Source of the DNA: Streptomyces sp. L-9-10
GTDB taxonomy: Bacteria; Actinomycetota; Actinomycetes; Streptomycetales; Streptomycetaceae
Direction of reading: 5' to 3'
Length of the DNA stretch: 64,000 nt
Assembly (NCBI RefSeq): GCF_004151105.1
Contig: NZ_PHRF01000035.1
Span: 186,001-250,000 of the forward strand
Positions 45,541 to 56,671 of this stretch are shown piece after piece. Each line of letters begins with the position of its first letter. The stretch's first letter is position 1. The notes under the pieces were generated by a model. That model was given only the letters and a program-made list of their open reading frames with translations. It searched no databases and had not been told where the DNA came from. Made by a program: the position numbers and the translations under genes.

Positions 45541-45888
45541 GTGAAGACACTGTGGCGGAGGGCCGCTCCCGTGCTCGCCGTGTCGGGGATCGGGGCGTTC
45601 GTCATCGGGGTCGGCTCCGCCGTTTCCGGCGCGGGGCCTTCCGGACTGGTCTGGCTCGGCGTCCTCGGGGGCGTGCTGTTGATGGTGATGAGCGGAGTCA
45701 CCACGGACGCGGAACCGACGGGACCGGACGCCGGTGCCGGAGCCGGGGAGAGCGGCCACAGCTGGTGGGCCGACGGCTCCGCGAGCGCGCACTCCTCGGG
45801 CGCGAAGGAACCGGAGCCGAAGGGGAAGTCCGGGCCGGACTCCGGCGGCTGCGGGGGCTGCGGCGGATGCGGGGGCTGTGGCGGGTGA
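45541..45888 (+). CDS. Small membrane protein with Cys-Gly-Gly repeat tail
   Basis: This is a predicted membrane protein of 115 residues with two hydrophobic helices (~8-30 and ~36-52; VLAVSGIGAFVIGVGSAVSG and LVWLGVLGGVLLMVMSGV). A hydrophilic Ser/Gly/Ala/Glu-rich domain follows, ending in GGCGGCGGCGGCGG with four evenly spaced cysteines. I recognise no family. The tail could bind metal or form disulfides. The GTG at 45541 starts right before the helices (MKTLWRRAAP); an ATG 16 codons earlier is possible. It is convergent with gcl across a strong terminator. Confidence 0.6.
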   Translation: MKTLWRRAAPVLAVSGIGAFVIGVGSAVSGAGPSGLVWLGVLGGVLLMVMSGVTTDAEPTGPDAGAGAGESGHSWWADGSASAHSSGAKEPEPKGKSGPDSGGCGGCGGCGGCGG

Positions 45889-45945
45889 CCGGCCGCCCGA
45901 ACCGGCCCGTACGGGGCGGTCACCACGGGGCGGCTGACGCGGCAG

Positions 45946-45983
45946 AGGGCCTCGGCACCGGATCGCTCCGGTGCCGAGGCCCT
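45946..45983. terminator. Strong bidirectional hairpin downstream of gcl
   Basis: The arms AGGGCCTCGGCACCGG (45946-45961) and CCGGTGCCGAGGCCCT (45968-45983) are perfect over 16 bp with a 6-nt loop, between convergent genes and 20 nt from the gcl stop. Confidence 0.9.
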
Positions 45984-46002
45984 CGCTGCCGCCGGGTCAG
46001 GG

Positions 46003-47781
<1,779 letters not shown>

Positions 47782-47840
47782 GAAGTGCTCCTGCTTCGGC
47801 CGGCGGATCAGGGCTCTGTCGCGCCACCTGAGAGCACTAA

Positions 47841-47876
47841 TTCCGTGATGCGGAAGTTTTATTCTACTATCCGGAA
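47841..47876. promoter_or_regulatory. Motif B pair at the gcl promoter
   Basis: TTCCGTGATGCGGAA (47841-47855; 12 of 15 identical to the hyi site) and TTCTACTATCCGGAA (47862-47876; 11 of 15) start 21 bp apart. They lie directly downstream of the -10 and cover the transcription start. As at hyi, the better site is the gene-proximal one. Confidence 0.7.
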
Positions 47877-47878
47877 TC

Positions 47879-47907
47879 AATCTAAGGTCCTCGCGGTACG
47901 ACGTCAA
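47879..47907 (-). promoter_or_regulatory. Predicted promoter of gcl
   Basis: On the minus strand, TTGACG (-35, 47902-47907) and TAGATT (-10, 47879-47884) have a 17-bp spacer; the leader is ~90 nt. Confidence 0.7.
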
Positions 47908-47969
47908 GGGATCGGCGAAGACCCTCCCCCACGGGCCGCCCTTGGTGGACGATGAACGGGGAGGTCGGG

Positions 47970-48869
47970 ATGGGAGAGGGCGTTTCGGTGTGCTGTCCGT
48001 CGTGCGGCAGCCGCCATACGTTGACGGCGTCGGTCTATCCGTGCGCGTGCGGCGCTCCGGTGGCACCGGCGCTGCCCGGAAGCGCCCCGGTGGAGACGGT
48101 CACCCGGCGCGCCTGGGCGGACGAGTGGGTGACGGTCCGCTGTACGGCCTGCGCGCGTGAGGGCCAGTGGCCACGGCCGGAGCTGGGCTGTCCGTGCGGA
48201 GCGATGCTGCGGATCGCGGTGGAGCAGGCGACACCCGGGCCGGCCACACACGAGCCCGCGGCACACGAGCCCGTGCCGGCCGGGCCCGCGACACCCGGGC
48301 CGGTGACAGCCCGGCCGACGACGGCCGGGGAGCCTGCTCCCGAGCCCCAGGCCCCCGAGCGGCCCCCGGCGGAACGGCCCGTCCAGGAACCGTCCGCGTC
48401 GGAACGGCCCGTCCACGAGCACCCCGCGCATATCCCGCTGCCCCGCACCGCCGCCGCGCCGCGCCCCGCGTTCCGCCCCGTGCCGGTCCGTACGGCCCGT
48501 GACGCGGTGACCACGGCCGCGCTCTATCTGCGCTGGCTCGGTTTCAAGAGCGTCGTCGAGTCCGGAGAGCCGCCCGCGTCCGGCATCAGCGCGCCGCCCG
48601 GCACCGGTCTGCGCGGACCCGATGTGGTCGCCCAGGTCGACCCGACCACCGGCCCGGCGTCCCTGCGCTCCGTCGAATGCCTCTGGCTCGACGGCATGAA
48701 CGCGTCGGCGACGAGCGTCTACTTCTCCCTCGCGGGGTACGCGGCCGACGCCCGCGCCCGTGCGGACGCTCTCGGCCTCCCGCTCTTCGTCCTCGACCTC
48801 ACCGGCACGCCGCAGCCCGTCAACGGCCCGGCGGACGAGCTGGTCTCGGCCGGGGCGCACTACCCGTAG
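47970..48869 (+). CDS. Zinc-ribbon protein with possible degenerate Mrr/PD-(D/E)XK-like domain
   Basis: This 299-residue protein has two four-Cys ribbon-like units at the N-terminus: CPSC with CAC ~15 residues later, then CTAC with CPC. A long Pro/Ala/Glu-rich disordered linker (~85-165) follows. The C-terminal domain (~175-295) contains [21 protein letters not shown] and SVECLWLDG. These resemble the helix, Asp strand and (E/Q)xK strand of Mrr-type nucleases, but Leu replaces the catalytic Lys after VEC. I would not call it a nuclease. Start ATG 47970 is chosen because GGGGAGG sits 5 nt before it; an ATG at 47952 is in frame but without a site. Confidence 0.6.
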   Translation: MGEGVSVCCPSCGSRHTLTASVYPCACGAPVAPALPGSAPVETVTRRAWADEWVTVRCTACAREGQWPRPELGCPCGAMLRIAVEQATPGPATHEPAAHEPVPAGPATPGPVTARPTTAGEPAPEPQAPERPPAERPVQEPSASERPVHEHPAHIPLPRTAAAPRPAFRPVPVRTARDAVTTAALYLRWLGFKSVVESGEPPASGISAPPGTGLRGPDVVAQVDPTTGPASLRSVECLWLDGMNASATSVYFSLAGYAADARARADALGLPLFVLDLTGTPQPVNGPADELVSAGAHYP

Positions 48870-48891
48870 ACCGGGGCGCACTACCCGTAGA
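48850..48891. repeat. Perfect 21-bp tandem duplication across a stop codon
   Basis: The same 21 bases (CCGGGGCGCACTACCCGTAG plus A) occur at 48850-48870 and 48871-48891. The first copy contains the last codons and TAG stop of the zinc-ribbon gene; the second repeats them in the intergenic region. This looks like a recent slippage event. Confidence 0.9.
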
Positions 48892-48924
48892 AGCGACGGT
48901 CACGGCCCGCGCCATAATCACGTC

Positions 48925-49458
48925 ATGCGCATTCGTCCCGCCGACCCCGCCGACCTCCCGCTTCTCCAGGACATCGAACGAGCGGCGGGCGAACCGTTCC
49001 GCGCGCTGGGGATGGCCGCGATCGCCGATGACGCGCCGCCCGCGCTCGATCTGCTGGAGCGCTACCGGCGGGCGGGCCGCGCCTGGGTGACGGATGACGG
49101 GACCGGCCGGCCCGTCGCGTATCTGATCCACGACACCGTCGACCGGGCGGCCCATGTCGAACAGGTCTCGGTCCACCCGGACGCCGCCCGCCGGGGCGTC
49201 GGCCGCGCGCTCCTCGGGCATCTCGCCGAACGGGCCGTCCACGCGGGACTGCCCGCCCTCACCCTGACGACGTTCGCCGAGGTCCCCTGGAACGCCCCGT
49301 ACTACGCGCGGCTCGGCTTCCGTACCCTCGCGGAGGACGAACTCACCGACGGGCTGCGGGAGATCCGCCGTGCGGAAGCCGAACACGGCCTGGACCGCTG
49401 GCCGCGCGTCTGCATGCGACGCGCTCTCCGACATAGGCGAGAGAACGCGGACACGTGA
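48925..49458 (+). CDS. GNAT family N-acetyltransferase
   Basis: This 177-residue acetyl-CoA-dependent acetyltransferase begins MRIRPADPADLPLLQDIE, the usual family start. Motif A is VEQVSVHPDAARRGVGRALL near residue 85, with RRGVGRA as the pyrophosphate loop, and the last core strand is APYYARLGFRTL near residue 137, typical of small-molecule or protein N-acetyltransferases. The substrate is unknown. It lies 55 nt after the zinc-ribbon gene, separated by the duplicated 21-mer. A short CACACCCG repeat follows the stop (about 49491-49521). Confidence 0.88.
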   Translation: MRIRPADPADLPLLQDIERAAGEPFRALGMAAIADDAPPALDLLERYRRAGRAWVTDDGTGRPVAYLIHDTVDRAAHVEQVSVHPDAARRGVGRALLGHLAERAVHAGLPALTLTTFAEVPWNAPYYARLGFRTLAEDELTDGLREIRRAEAEHGLDRWPRVCMRRALRHRRENADT

Positions 49459-49529
49459 GCAGCCGGGCACGCGGGCACCCGGGCACGGGAGCACACCCGC
49501 ACACCCGCACACCCGCACACCGAGACCGG

Positions 49530-51167
49530 TCAGGCTCCCGAAGGCCCCGAGAACCGCTCGCGCAGCTCGATCTTCCGCACCTTCCCGCTCACCGTCATCG
49601 GGAACTCGGCCAGGATCTCCATCCGGCGCGGGATCTTGTAGTGCGCGAGCCGTTCCCGGCAGTACGACACGATGTCCGCCAGGGCCGGCGGATCGGCCGG
49701 GTCGCGCGGGATCACACAGGCCAGGATCTCCTCCCCGTACTTCTCGTCGGGGACACCGACCACCTGTACGTCCGCGACCTTCGGGTGGCCGTACAGGAAC
49801 TCCTCGATCTCCCGGGGAGAGACGTTCTCGCCGCCTCTGATGATCATGTCCTTGATCCGGCCGACGATCTGGGCGTAGCCGTCCTCGCGTATCACCGCCA
49901 GATCGCCGGTGTGCATCCAGCGGCCCGCGTCGATGACCTCGGCCGTACGCCCGGGCTCGTTCCAGTAGCCGAGCATCACGCTGTAGCCCCTGGTGCAGAG
50001 CTCGCCCGCCGTGCCGCGCGGCAGTGTCACCCCGCTGACCGGATCGATCACCTTGACCTCGATATGCGGCAGGGCCCGGCCGACCGTGCCCGTGCGGCGT
50101 TCCAGATCGTCGTCGCGCCGGGTCTGGGTGGAGACCGGTGAGGTCTCGGTCATGCCGTAGCAGATGGAGACCTCGGCCATGTTCATCTCGCTGACGACGC
50201 GCTTCATCACCTCCACCGGGCAGGGCGAGCCCGCCATGATGCCGGTGCGCAGCGAGGAGAGATCGTACGAGGCGAAGTCGGGGAGGTTCAGCTCCGCGAT
50301 GAACATCGTCGGGACGCCGTACAGCGAGGTGCAGCGCTCCCGTTCGACCGCGCGCAGTGTGGCCCCGGCCTCGAACGACGGCGCCGGGATGACCACGCAC
50401 GCGCCGTGGGAGGTGACGCCGAGGTTGCCCATGACCATGCCGAAGCAGTGGTAGAAGGGCACCGGCAGACAGACGCGGTCCTGTTCCGTGTAGCCGACCG
50501 TCTCGCCCACGAAATAGCCGTTGTTGAGGATGTTGTGGTGGGAGAGGGTGGCGCCCTTGGGGAAGCCGGTGGTGCCGGAGGTGTACTGGATGTTGATCGG
50601 GTCGTCGCAGGACAGCGTGGCCTCGCGCGCGACGAGCTGATCCTCCGTCACCTCACCTGCGGTCGCGAGCAGTTCGTGCCAGCTCGGGTCACCGATGTAG
50701 TGCACGGAGCGCAGTTCGGGGCAGCGCGCCCGGACCTCCTCGACGAGGGCGCGGTAGTCGCTGGTCCGGTGGGCGAGGGAGGCGACGAGCACGGAGATCC
50801 CGGACTGGCGGAGCACGAATTCCACCTCGTGCGCGCGATAGGCCGGGTTGATGTTCACCATGATCGCGCCGACCCGGGCGGTCGCGTACTGCACGAGCAG
50901 CCACTCGGGGCAGTTGACCGCCCAGATCCCGACCCGGTCGCCCTTCGCCACGCCGCGTCCGAGCAGCGCCCGCGCCAGTTCGCCGACCGCGGCGCCGAAC
51001 TCCGCGTACGTCCAGCGCCGTTGGGAAGGGACGTCGACCAGCGCCTCCCGGTCGGGGAAGGCGGCGATCGCCCGGTCGAGGTTGGCGCCGATCGTGTCGC
51101 CGAGCAGCGGGGTCGTACCGGTGCCGTGCGTGTACGAGTTCACCGTCGCGGCGCCCGCCGTCGTCAT
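49530..51167 (-). CDS. Acyl-CoA synthetase (fatty acid-CoA ligase-like AMP-binding enzyme)
   Basis: This 545-residue ANL-superfamily ligase activates a carboxylic acid to its acyl-CoA through an acyl-AMP. The P-loop motif is [16 protein letters not shown] at 195-210, the linker motif [16 protein letters not shown] near 425, and the C-terminal catalytic Lys lies in [14 protein letters not shown] near residue 530. Length and sequence fit medium/long-chain ligases of the FadD35-like group. The start overlaps the stop of the preceding ligase gene (ATGA), so the two ligases are co-produced. The exact acid is unknown. Confidence 0.92.
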   Translation of the reverse strand: MTTAGAATVNSYTHGTGTTPLLGDTIGANLDRAIAAFPDREALVDVPSQRRWTYAEFGAAVGELARALLGRGVAKGDRVGIWAVNCPEWLLVQYATARVGAIMVNINPAYRAHEVEFVLRQSGISVLVASLAHRTSDYRALVEEVRARCPELRSVHYIGDPSWHELLATAGEVTEDQLVAREATLSCDDPINIQYTSGTTGFPKGATLSHHNILNNGYFVGETVGYTEQDRVCLPVPFYHCFGMVMGNLGVTSHGACVVIPAPSFEAGATLRAVERERCTSLYGVPTMFIAELNLPDFASYDLSSLRTGIMAGSPCPVEVMKRVVSEMNMAEVSICYGMTETSPVSTQTRRDDDLERRTGTVGRALPHIEVKVIDPVSGVTLPRGTAGELCTRGYSVMLGYWNEPGRTAEVIDAGRWMHTGDLAVIREDGYAQIVGRIKDMIIRGGENVSPREIEEFLYGHPKVADVQVVGVPDEKYGEEILACVIPRDPADPPALADIVSYCRERLAHYKIPRRMEILAEFPMTVSGKVRKIELRERFSGPSGA

Positions 51168-52906
51168 CGCAGGTCCCCCTCGTCGTACTCGGCGCCGGAT
51201 CCCTGGGCCGTACGCTCCCGCAGTTCGATCCGGCGGATCTTCCCGGACACGGTCTTGGGCAGTTCGGCGAACTCCAGCCGGCGCACGCGCTTGTACGGCG
51301 CGAGGACCGCCCGCGAGTGGGCGAAGATGACCTTCGCCGTGTCGGGGCCCGGCTCCCAGCCCTCGGCGAGGACGACATACGCCTTCGGCACGGCGAGCCG
51401 CACCGGATCGGGCGCCGGGACGACCGCGGCCTCGGCGACCGCTTCGTGCTCCAGCAGCGCGCTCTCCAGCTCGAACGGCGAGATCTTGTAGTCGCTCGCC
51501 TTGAAGACGTCGTCGCTGCGGCCGATGTAGGTGATGTAGCCGTCCGCGTCGCGCGCGCCGATGTCACCGGTCCGGTAGTAGCCGCCGGCCATCGCCTCGG
51601 CCGTACGGTCGGGGTCACCGTGGTAGCCCGTCATCAGGCCGACCGGACGGGCCGAGAGATCGAGCGCGATCTCGCCCTCCCGTGCGCCGGGCGCGCCGGT
51701 GACCGGGTCGAGCAGTTCGACCTTGAAGCCGGGCGTCGGCCGCCCCATGGACCCGGATGTGACCGGCTGGCCAGGGGAGTTGGCGACCTGCACGGCCGTC
51801 TCGGTCTGGCCGAAGCCGTCCCTGATCGTCACGCCCCACGCGCGCCGGACCGTCTCGATGACCTCCGGGTTGAGCGGCTCGCCCGCCGCGACGGCCTCGC
51901 GCGGCGGTGTGCGCAGCTGGGTCAGATCGGCCTGGATCAGCATCCGCCAGACCGTGGGCGGGGCGCAGAAGCTGGTGACGCCCGCGCCGTCCATCTCCGC
52001 CATCAGCCTCGCCGCGTCGAAGCGTGTGTAGTTGTGGACGAAGACGGTCGCCTCGGCGTTCCAGGGGGCGAAGAGGTTCGACCAGGCGTGCTTGGCCCAG
52101 CCCGGCGAGGCGATGTTCAGATGGACGTCGCCCGGCTTGAGCCCGATCCAGTACATCGTCGCGAGATGGCCGATCGGATACGAGACATGCGTGTGCTCGA
52201 CCAGTTTGGGGCGGGCGGTCGTGCCGGAGGTGAAGTACAGCATCAGCGGATCGTCCGCGTGGGTGACGCCGTCCGGCTCGAAGACGGCGGACCGGTCGTA
52301 CGCCTCCTCGTACGAGGACCAGCCCTCGGGGGCGCCCGCGGAGCCGCTTTCCGGGCCCGCGCCGACCACGATCCTGGTGAAACCGCCCGGTACCGCGTCG
52401 AATTTCCCGGTGTCCTCGGCGCGGACGATCACATGGGCGGCCCGGCCGCGTTCGATACGGTCGCGCAGATCGGCGGTGCCCAGGAGCGGGGTGGCGGGGA
52501 TGACGACGGCCCGCAGCTTCATCGCCGCGAGCGCGGTCTCCCACAGCTCGACCTGGTTGCCGAGCATGACGACGACACGGTCCTCGGCCCGTACGCCCTG
52601 CTCACGCAGCCAGTTGGCGGCACGGTTGGAGCGGGCGGACAGCTCGGCGAAGGTCACGCGGACACGGCGGCCGTCCTCCTCGACGATATGCAGGGCGACA
52701 CGGTCGTTCCCCCGCCCGTCCGTGCCTTCGGCGATCCGGTCGAACCAGTCCAGCGCCCAGTTGAAACGCTCGGGGCGCGGCCAGTCGAAGCCCGCGTACG
52801 CCGTCGCGTAGTCCTCCCGGTGCGCCAGGAGGAAGTCCCTGGCCGCCCGGAACCGCTCGGTCGGATCGGCCGGAATGTCGGCCGTCCTCGGCTTCCTCGC
52901 CGTCAT
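51164..52906 (-). CDS. Acyl-CoA synthetase (medium-chain/benzoate-CoA ligase-like AMP-binding enzyme)
   Basis: This 580-residue ANL enzyme is of the acetate/medium-chain acyl-CoA synthetase branch. Motifs: [17 protein letters not shown] near residue 220, [14 protein letters not shown] near 355 (adenine site), [18 protein letters not shown] near 460 and the catalytic Lys region [16 protein letters not shown] near 560. The first gene of a two-ligase operon, it is transcribed divergently from a GAF-LuxR regulator 106 nt away, which is a likely controller. Two ligases of different branches in one operon suggest processing of related aromatic or branched acids (inference). Confidence 0.92.
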   Translation of the reverse strand: MTARKPRTADIPADPTERFRAARDFLLAHREDYATAYAGFDWPRPERFNWALDWFDRIAEGTDGRGNDRVALHIVEEDGRRVRVTFAELSARSNRAANWLREQGVRAEDRVVVMLGNQVELWETALAAMKLRAVVIPATPLLGTADLRDRIERGRAAHVIVRAEDTGKFDAVPGGFTRIVVGAGPESGSAGAPEGWSSYEEAYDRSAVFEPDGVTHADDPLMLYFTSGTTARPKLVEHTHVSYPIGHLATMYWIGLKPGDVHLNIASPGWAKHAWSNLFAPWNAEATVFVHNYTRFDAARLMAEMDGAGVTSFCAPPTVWRMLIQADLTQLRTPPREAVAAGEPLNPEVIETVRRAWGVTIRDGFGQTETAVQVANSPGQPVTSGSMGRPTPGFKVELLDPVTGAPGAREGEIALDLSARPVGLMTGYHGDPDRTAEAMAGGYYRTGDIGARDADGYITYIGRSDDVFKASDYKISPFELESALLEHEAVAEAAVVPAPDPVRLAVPKAYVVLAEGWEPGPDTAKVIFAHSRAVLAPYKRVRRLEFAELPKTVSGKIRRIELRERTAQGSGAEYDEGDLR

Positions 52907-53011
52907 GTGTCCTCCTCATTGCCGGACGCTCTCTGACATCGTGTAATCAGTGACGCGGGTCTCACCACCCCCGGATGGGGGTGAGGGACGGTGGCGACGG
53001 GAGGAAGAGGC

Positions 53012-53866
53012 GTGGCCGAGCCGGTCGAGGCGGCGGAGATGCGGGCCGCGCTGCTGCGGCTGCGCAGGACGACCGGGCTGCCGGTGGCGTTCGGCGGGCT
53101 GCTGCACGAGGCGGGACGGATGGACATCGCCGAGCTGAACGGCGCGTCGACGGGCGCGCTGCGCGGCCTGGGGATCTCCGCCGGCAACGGCCTGGGCGGC
53201 AAGTCCATCGCGCTGTCCCGGCCGTGCGCGGTGACCGACTACCGCGAGGCGCGGCACATCAGCCACGAGTACGACGCGGCGGTGGCGGCGGAGGGCCTGC
53301 GCTCGGTGCTCGCGGTGCCGGTGGTCGTACGGCGCGAGGTGCGCGGGGTGCTGTACGGAGCCCTGCGCAGCGCCCTGCCGATCGGCGAGCGCACCTTCGA
53401 CGCGGCGGTCGCCGCCGCGCGGGACGTGGAACAGGCGCTGGTCGTACGGGACGAGGTGCGGCGGCTGCTCGACGTCAGCCGCGAGCCCACGCCCGGACCC
53501 GCGGCCTGGGAGGAGGTCCGCGCGGCCCACAGCGATCTGCGGGCGCTGGCGCCGCGCGTCGTCGACGCGGAGCTGCGCGCGGAACTGCTCGGCGTCTGCG
53601 GGCGTCTGGCGGGCGCGTCGGACCCGGGAGGCGCGTCCGACCCGGCGGGCAGCGCGCCGCGCCGTACGCCGGTCGCGCTGGCGCCGCGCGAGGTGGACGT
53701 CCTGACCTGCGTGGCGTCCGGGTCGACCAACGCGGCGGCGGCCGAACTGCTCGGGCTGCGGCCGGAGACGGTGAAGGGGTATCTGCGCGCGGCGATGCGC
53801 AAGCTGGGGGCACACACCCGGCTGGAGGCGGTGGTGGCGGCGCGCCGGGCGGGCCTGCTGCCCTGA
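53012..53866 (+). CDS. GAF-LuxR family transcriptional regulator
   Basis: This 284-residue regulator has an N-terminal GAF domain (~20-140; LAVPVVVRREVRGVLYGALR is the core strand) and a C-terminal LuxR helix-turn-helix (LAPREVDVLTCVASGSTNAAAAELL, cited as LAPREVDVL and AAAELLGLRPETVKGYLRAA). This type often controls adjacent CoA-ligase or dehydrogenase genes in actinobacteria. The GTG at 53012 is chosen over one at 52991 because GGGAGG (52999-53004) stands 7 nt before it. A linker with GASDPGGASDPAGS shows local sequence duplication. It is divergent from the two acyl-CoA ligase genes. Confidence 0.85.
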   Translation: MAEPVEAAEMRAALLRLRRTTGLPVAFGGLLHEAGRMDIAELNGASTGALRGLGISAGNGLGGKSIALSRPCAVTDYREARHISHEYDAAVAAEGLRSVLAVPVVVRREVRGVLYGALRSALPIGERTFDAAVAAARDVEQALVVRDEVRRLLDVSREPTPGPAAWEEVRAAHSDLRALAPRVVDAELRAELLGVCGRLAGASDPGGASDPAGSAPRRTPVALAPREVDVLTCVASGSTNAAAAELLGLRPETVKGYLRAAMRKLGAHTRLEAVVAARRAGLLP

Positions 53867-54058
53867 CCTCGGCCGCGCCGGGCGGGCCTGCCGCCCCGGC
53901 CACCGGCCTCCACCGCGGCGGGCGGGCCTGACCGCACGGCCACCGGCCTCCACCGCGCCGCTCCGGGCTCCGCTTCGCGGACGCTCGCCGCACGGGCCTG
54001 GCACCGTCCCCGGCCTTCGCGTCAGACTGTGCCCGCATATGCGACTGGAGGTGCTGAC

Positions 54059-54703
54059 ATGGTGTCCACGGACCGTTTCCTGGCATTCGCCGCGATGTCC
54101 CTGCTGGTGATCGTGATCCCGGGGCCGAGTGTGCTGTTCGTGATCGGCCGCGCGCTGGCGCACGGCCGGCGCACGGCGATGGCGACGGTGCTGGGCAATG
54201 TGATCGGTTCGTACGCCCTGGTGGTGGCGGTCGCGCTGGGGATCGGCGCGCTCGTCGAACGGTCGGTGACCGTCTTCCTCGCGGTGAAGCTGGCGGGCGC
54301 GGCCTATCTGGTGTTCCTGGGCGTGCAGGCGTTCCGGCACCGCGAGGACATGCGCGCCTCGGCCATGGCGGCGCCCGCGGGCCCGGCGCGCGGTGATCTC
54401 CGTACCGTCGGGGACGGCTTCGTCGTGGGGATCACCAATCCGAAGGGTGTGGTGTTCTTCGCGGCCGTGCTGCCGCAGTTCGTGGACCACTCCGCGGGTC
54501 ACCTTCCCGTACAGATGCTGCTGCTCGGGCTGGTACCGATCGCCATCGGTCTGGTCACGGACACGCTGTGGGGGCTGGGCGCGGCGGCGGCGCGCACCTG
54601 GTTCGCCCGCTCGGAGCGCCGGCTGTCGGCGGTGGGCGGCGCGGGCGGCTGCGCGATGATCGGGCTCGGTGTGACGGTCGCGGTGACGGGCCGCGCGGAC
54701 TGA
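54059..54703 (+). CDS. LysE family amino acid exporter
   Basis: This 214-residue inner membrane protein has about six helices. The LysE/RhtB signature is present: IPGPSVLFVIGRALAHGRR near residue 23 and GFVVGITNPKGVVFFAAVLPQF near residue 120 (cited as GITNPKGVVFF). Such proteins export lysine, threonine, homoserine or related compounds. It has a clear GGAGG before the ATG. The diaminopimelate decarboxylase gene lies 640 nt downstream on the same strand, which makes lysine or a diamino acid a reasonable but unproven substrate. Confidence 0.88.
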   Translation: MVSTDRFLAFAAMSLLVIVIPGPSVLFVIGRALAHGRRTAMATVLGNVIGSYALVVAVALGIGALVERSVTVFLAVKLAGAAYLVFLGVQAFRHREDMRASAMAAPAGPARGDLRTVGDGFVVGITNPKGVVFFAAVLPQFVDHSAGHLPVQMLLLGLVPIAIGLVTDTLWGLGAAAARTWFARSERRLSAVGGAGGCAMIGLGVTVAVTGRAD

Positions 54704-54941
54704 GGGCCCGGACGGGCCCGAGCGGGCCTGGCGGGTCCGGGGGCCGGTCACCGAGACCGTCACGCGCCGGTGCGGCGTGGCGTGGCGTGGCGCCAGGATC
54801 GCGTCAAGATGAGGTCTCCCCAGGTCAACGCCGCGTTATGGGTCGGCCTTTTCGCCTCGTCCGGGGCATAGCTTCCAGGTGTCGGAGCGCACGCGGTGCC
54901 CCGACGGGTCAGACAGCGATCGACTCCCCTGGGAGGAAACC

Positions 54942-55343
54942 ATGGAGCGCCTCATTTCCGAGGACGCGGACGGCGGCTCGGACCCCGCCCCGGCCGCGGA
55001 CCCCGACGCCGACCCCGACGAACCCCGGACGGCCCGGCCGCTGTACGTACCCGTACGGCTCGGCTCGGCCGGCGGCCACCAGCTGCGGTTCGCGCGCACG
55101 CCGCTCGGCGCGCGGACCGCGATCGGTTTCACCAGCAGCCTGCGGCTGACGGCCGTCCTCGGTGAGGGGCAGGCGTGGATCAGGCTCGCGGAGCCCGCTC
55201 TGCGCGCGCTCGCGGAACCGCTCGGCGCGGCCCTCGTCACCGTGGACCCGCAGCTGACCGCTCCCGCCATCGGCGGCCGTCCCGCGCCGGCCGGGCCCTG
55301 TGCCAGGCGCGCCCTGGAGCTGCCGGAGGCGATGGCCGCATGA
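54942..55343 (+). CDS. SAV_915 family protein
   Basis: This small streptomycete protein of 133 residues resembles the SAV_915 family: YVPVRLGSAGGHQLRFARTPLG, ARTAIGFTSSLRLTAVLG and WIRLAEPALRALAEPLG (the first and second cited in part: YVPVRLGS, IGFTSSLRL). The N-terminal ~35 residues are Asp/Pro-rich and probably disordered. The function is unknown. GGGAGG lies 7 nt before the ATG. Its stop overlaps the lysA start by ATGA, so the two are translationally coupled. Confidence 0.8.
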   Translation: MERLISEDADGGSDPAPAADPDADPDEPRTARPLYVPVRLGSAGGHQLRFARTPLGARTAIGFTSSLRLTAVLGEGQAWIRLAEPALRALAEPLGAALVTVDPQLTAPAIGGRPAPAGPCARRALELPEAMAA

Positions 55344-56671
55344 CCGCCCAACCTCTGCTGCTGGTCAGCGAGTTGAACACGCCGACGGTCTGGCCCGCGT
55401 CCGCGGCCCTGGCCCCCGGCGGTGATATCGCGGTGGCCGGAGTCTCCCTCGCGGAACTGGCCGAGCGCTACGGAACCCCCACCTATGTCCTGGACGAGGA
55501 GGAGGTACGGGCCCGTGCGCGGGCCTGGCGGCAGGCGCTGCCCGACGCCGATGTCGTCTACGCCGCCAAGGCGTTCCTGTGCCGCGCCGTCGTCGGCTGG
55601 ATGGAGCAGGAGGGCCTCGGCCTCGATGTCTGTTCGGCGGGCGAACTGGAGCTGGCGGCCACGCGCGGCTTCCCGCCCGAGCGGATCGTGCTGCACGGCA
55701 ACGCCAAATCCCCGCAGGACCTGAGGACCGCGCTGCGCCTCGGTGTCGGCCGCGTCGTCATCGACTCGGCCTGCGAGACGGCCAGGCTGGCGGCACAGGT
55801 GCAGGGGCCGGACGCCCAGCAGGTGATGGTCCGCGTACTGCCCGGGATCGAGGCGGGCGCGCACCCCAAGATCCGTACGGGAGCGGACGGCCAGAAGTTC
55901 GGGCTGTCCCTCGCGGACGGGAGCGCGGAGGACACGATCGCCCGCGTCCTGGGTCAGCCCCGGCTCGAACTCGTGGGCCTGCACTGCCATCTGGGCTCGC
56001 AGATCACCGAGCCCGGCCCGTACGCCGAGGCGGTGCGGCGGCTGGTGGCGTTCATGTCCGCCCTCCGCGACCGGCACGGGGTGACCCTGCCCGAACTGGA
56101 CCTGGGCGGCGGTTTCGCGGTCGCGTATCTGCCGGGCGATCCGGCGCCGACGCCCGCGGAGTACGCCGGGCTGATCACCGGCACACTGGCGAGCGCCTGC
56201 GCCGAGCACGGCCTGCCCGTCCCGCGGCTGACCGTGGAACCGGGCCGCTCGGTCATCGCCCCGGCCGGGATCGCCCTCTACCGGGTGCTGTCGGTGAAGC
56301 GCACCGCCGGGCGGGTCTTCGTCGCCGTCGACGGCGGGATGAGCGACAACCCGCGGCCCGCGCTGTACGGGGCGCGCTACACGGTCCGCCGGGTGGGCCG
56401 CGCGTCCGACGCCCCGATGCGCACGGCGACGGTCGTCGGCCGGCACTGCGAGGCGGGCGATGTGCTCGCGGAGTCGGTGGAGCTGCCGGAGGACATCAGA
56501 CCGGGGGACGTACTGGCGGTACCCGCCGCCGGGGCCTACCAGGTGTCGATGGCGTCGGGCTACAACATGACGGGCCGCCCGCCGGTGGTGGCGGTCTCCG
56601 GGGGAAGATCGCGGCTGCTGGTGCGCCGGGAGAGCTTCGAGGACCTGCGCGCCCGGGATGTGGGCCTCTGA
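55340..56671 (+). CDS. lysA: Diaminopimelate decarboxylase
   Basis: This 443-residue fold III PLP enzyme converts meso-diaminopimelate to lysine. The PLP Lys is in VVYAAKAFLC near residue 76, followed by LDVCSAGELE, HCHLGSQITE near residue 218, LDLGGGFAVAY near 255, and the active-site Cys in GRHCEAGDVL near residue 375; ASGYNMTGRP near the C-terminus closes the site. It starts at the ATGA overlap with the SAV_915 gene. Streptomycetes normally carry a lysA in the threonine/arginyl-tRNA synthetase region, so this may be a second copy with a specialised role (inference). Confidence 0.92.
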   Translation: MTAQPLLLVSELNTPTVWPASAALAPGGDIAVAGVSLAELAERYGTPTYVLDEEEVRARARAWRQALPDADVVYAAKAFLCRAVVGWMEQEGLGLDVCSAGELELAATRGFPPERIVLHGNAKSPQDLRTALRLGVGRVVIDSACETARLAAQVQGPDAQQVMVRVLPGIEAGAHPKIRTGADGQKFGLSLADGSAEDTIARVLGQPRLELVGLHCHLGSQITEPGPYAEAVRRLVAFMSALRDRHGVTLPELDLGGGFAVAYLPGDPAPTPAEYAGLITGTLASACAEHGLPVPRLTVEPGRSVIAPAGIALYRVLSVKRTAGRVFVAVDGGMSDNPRPALYGARYTVRRVGRASDAPMRTATVVGRHCEAGDVLAESVELPEDIRPGDVLAVPAAGAYQVSMASGYNMTGRPPVVAVSGGRSRLLVRRESFEDLRARDVGL

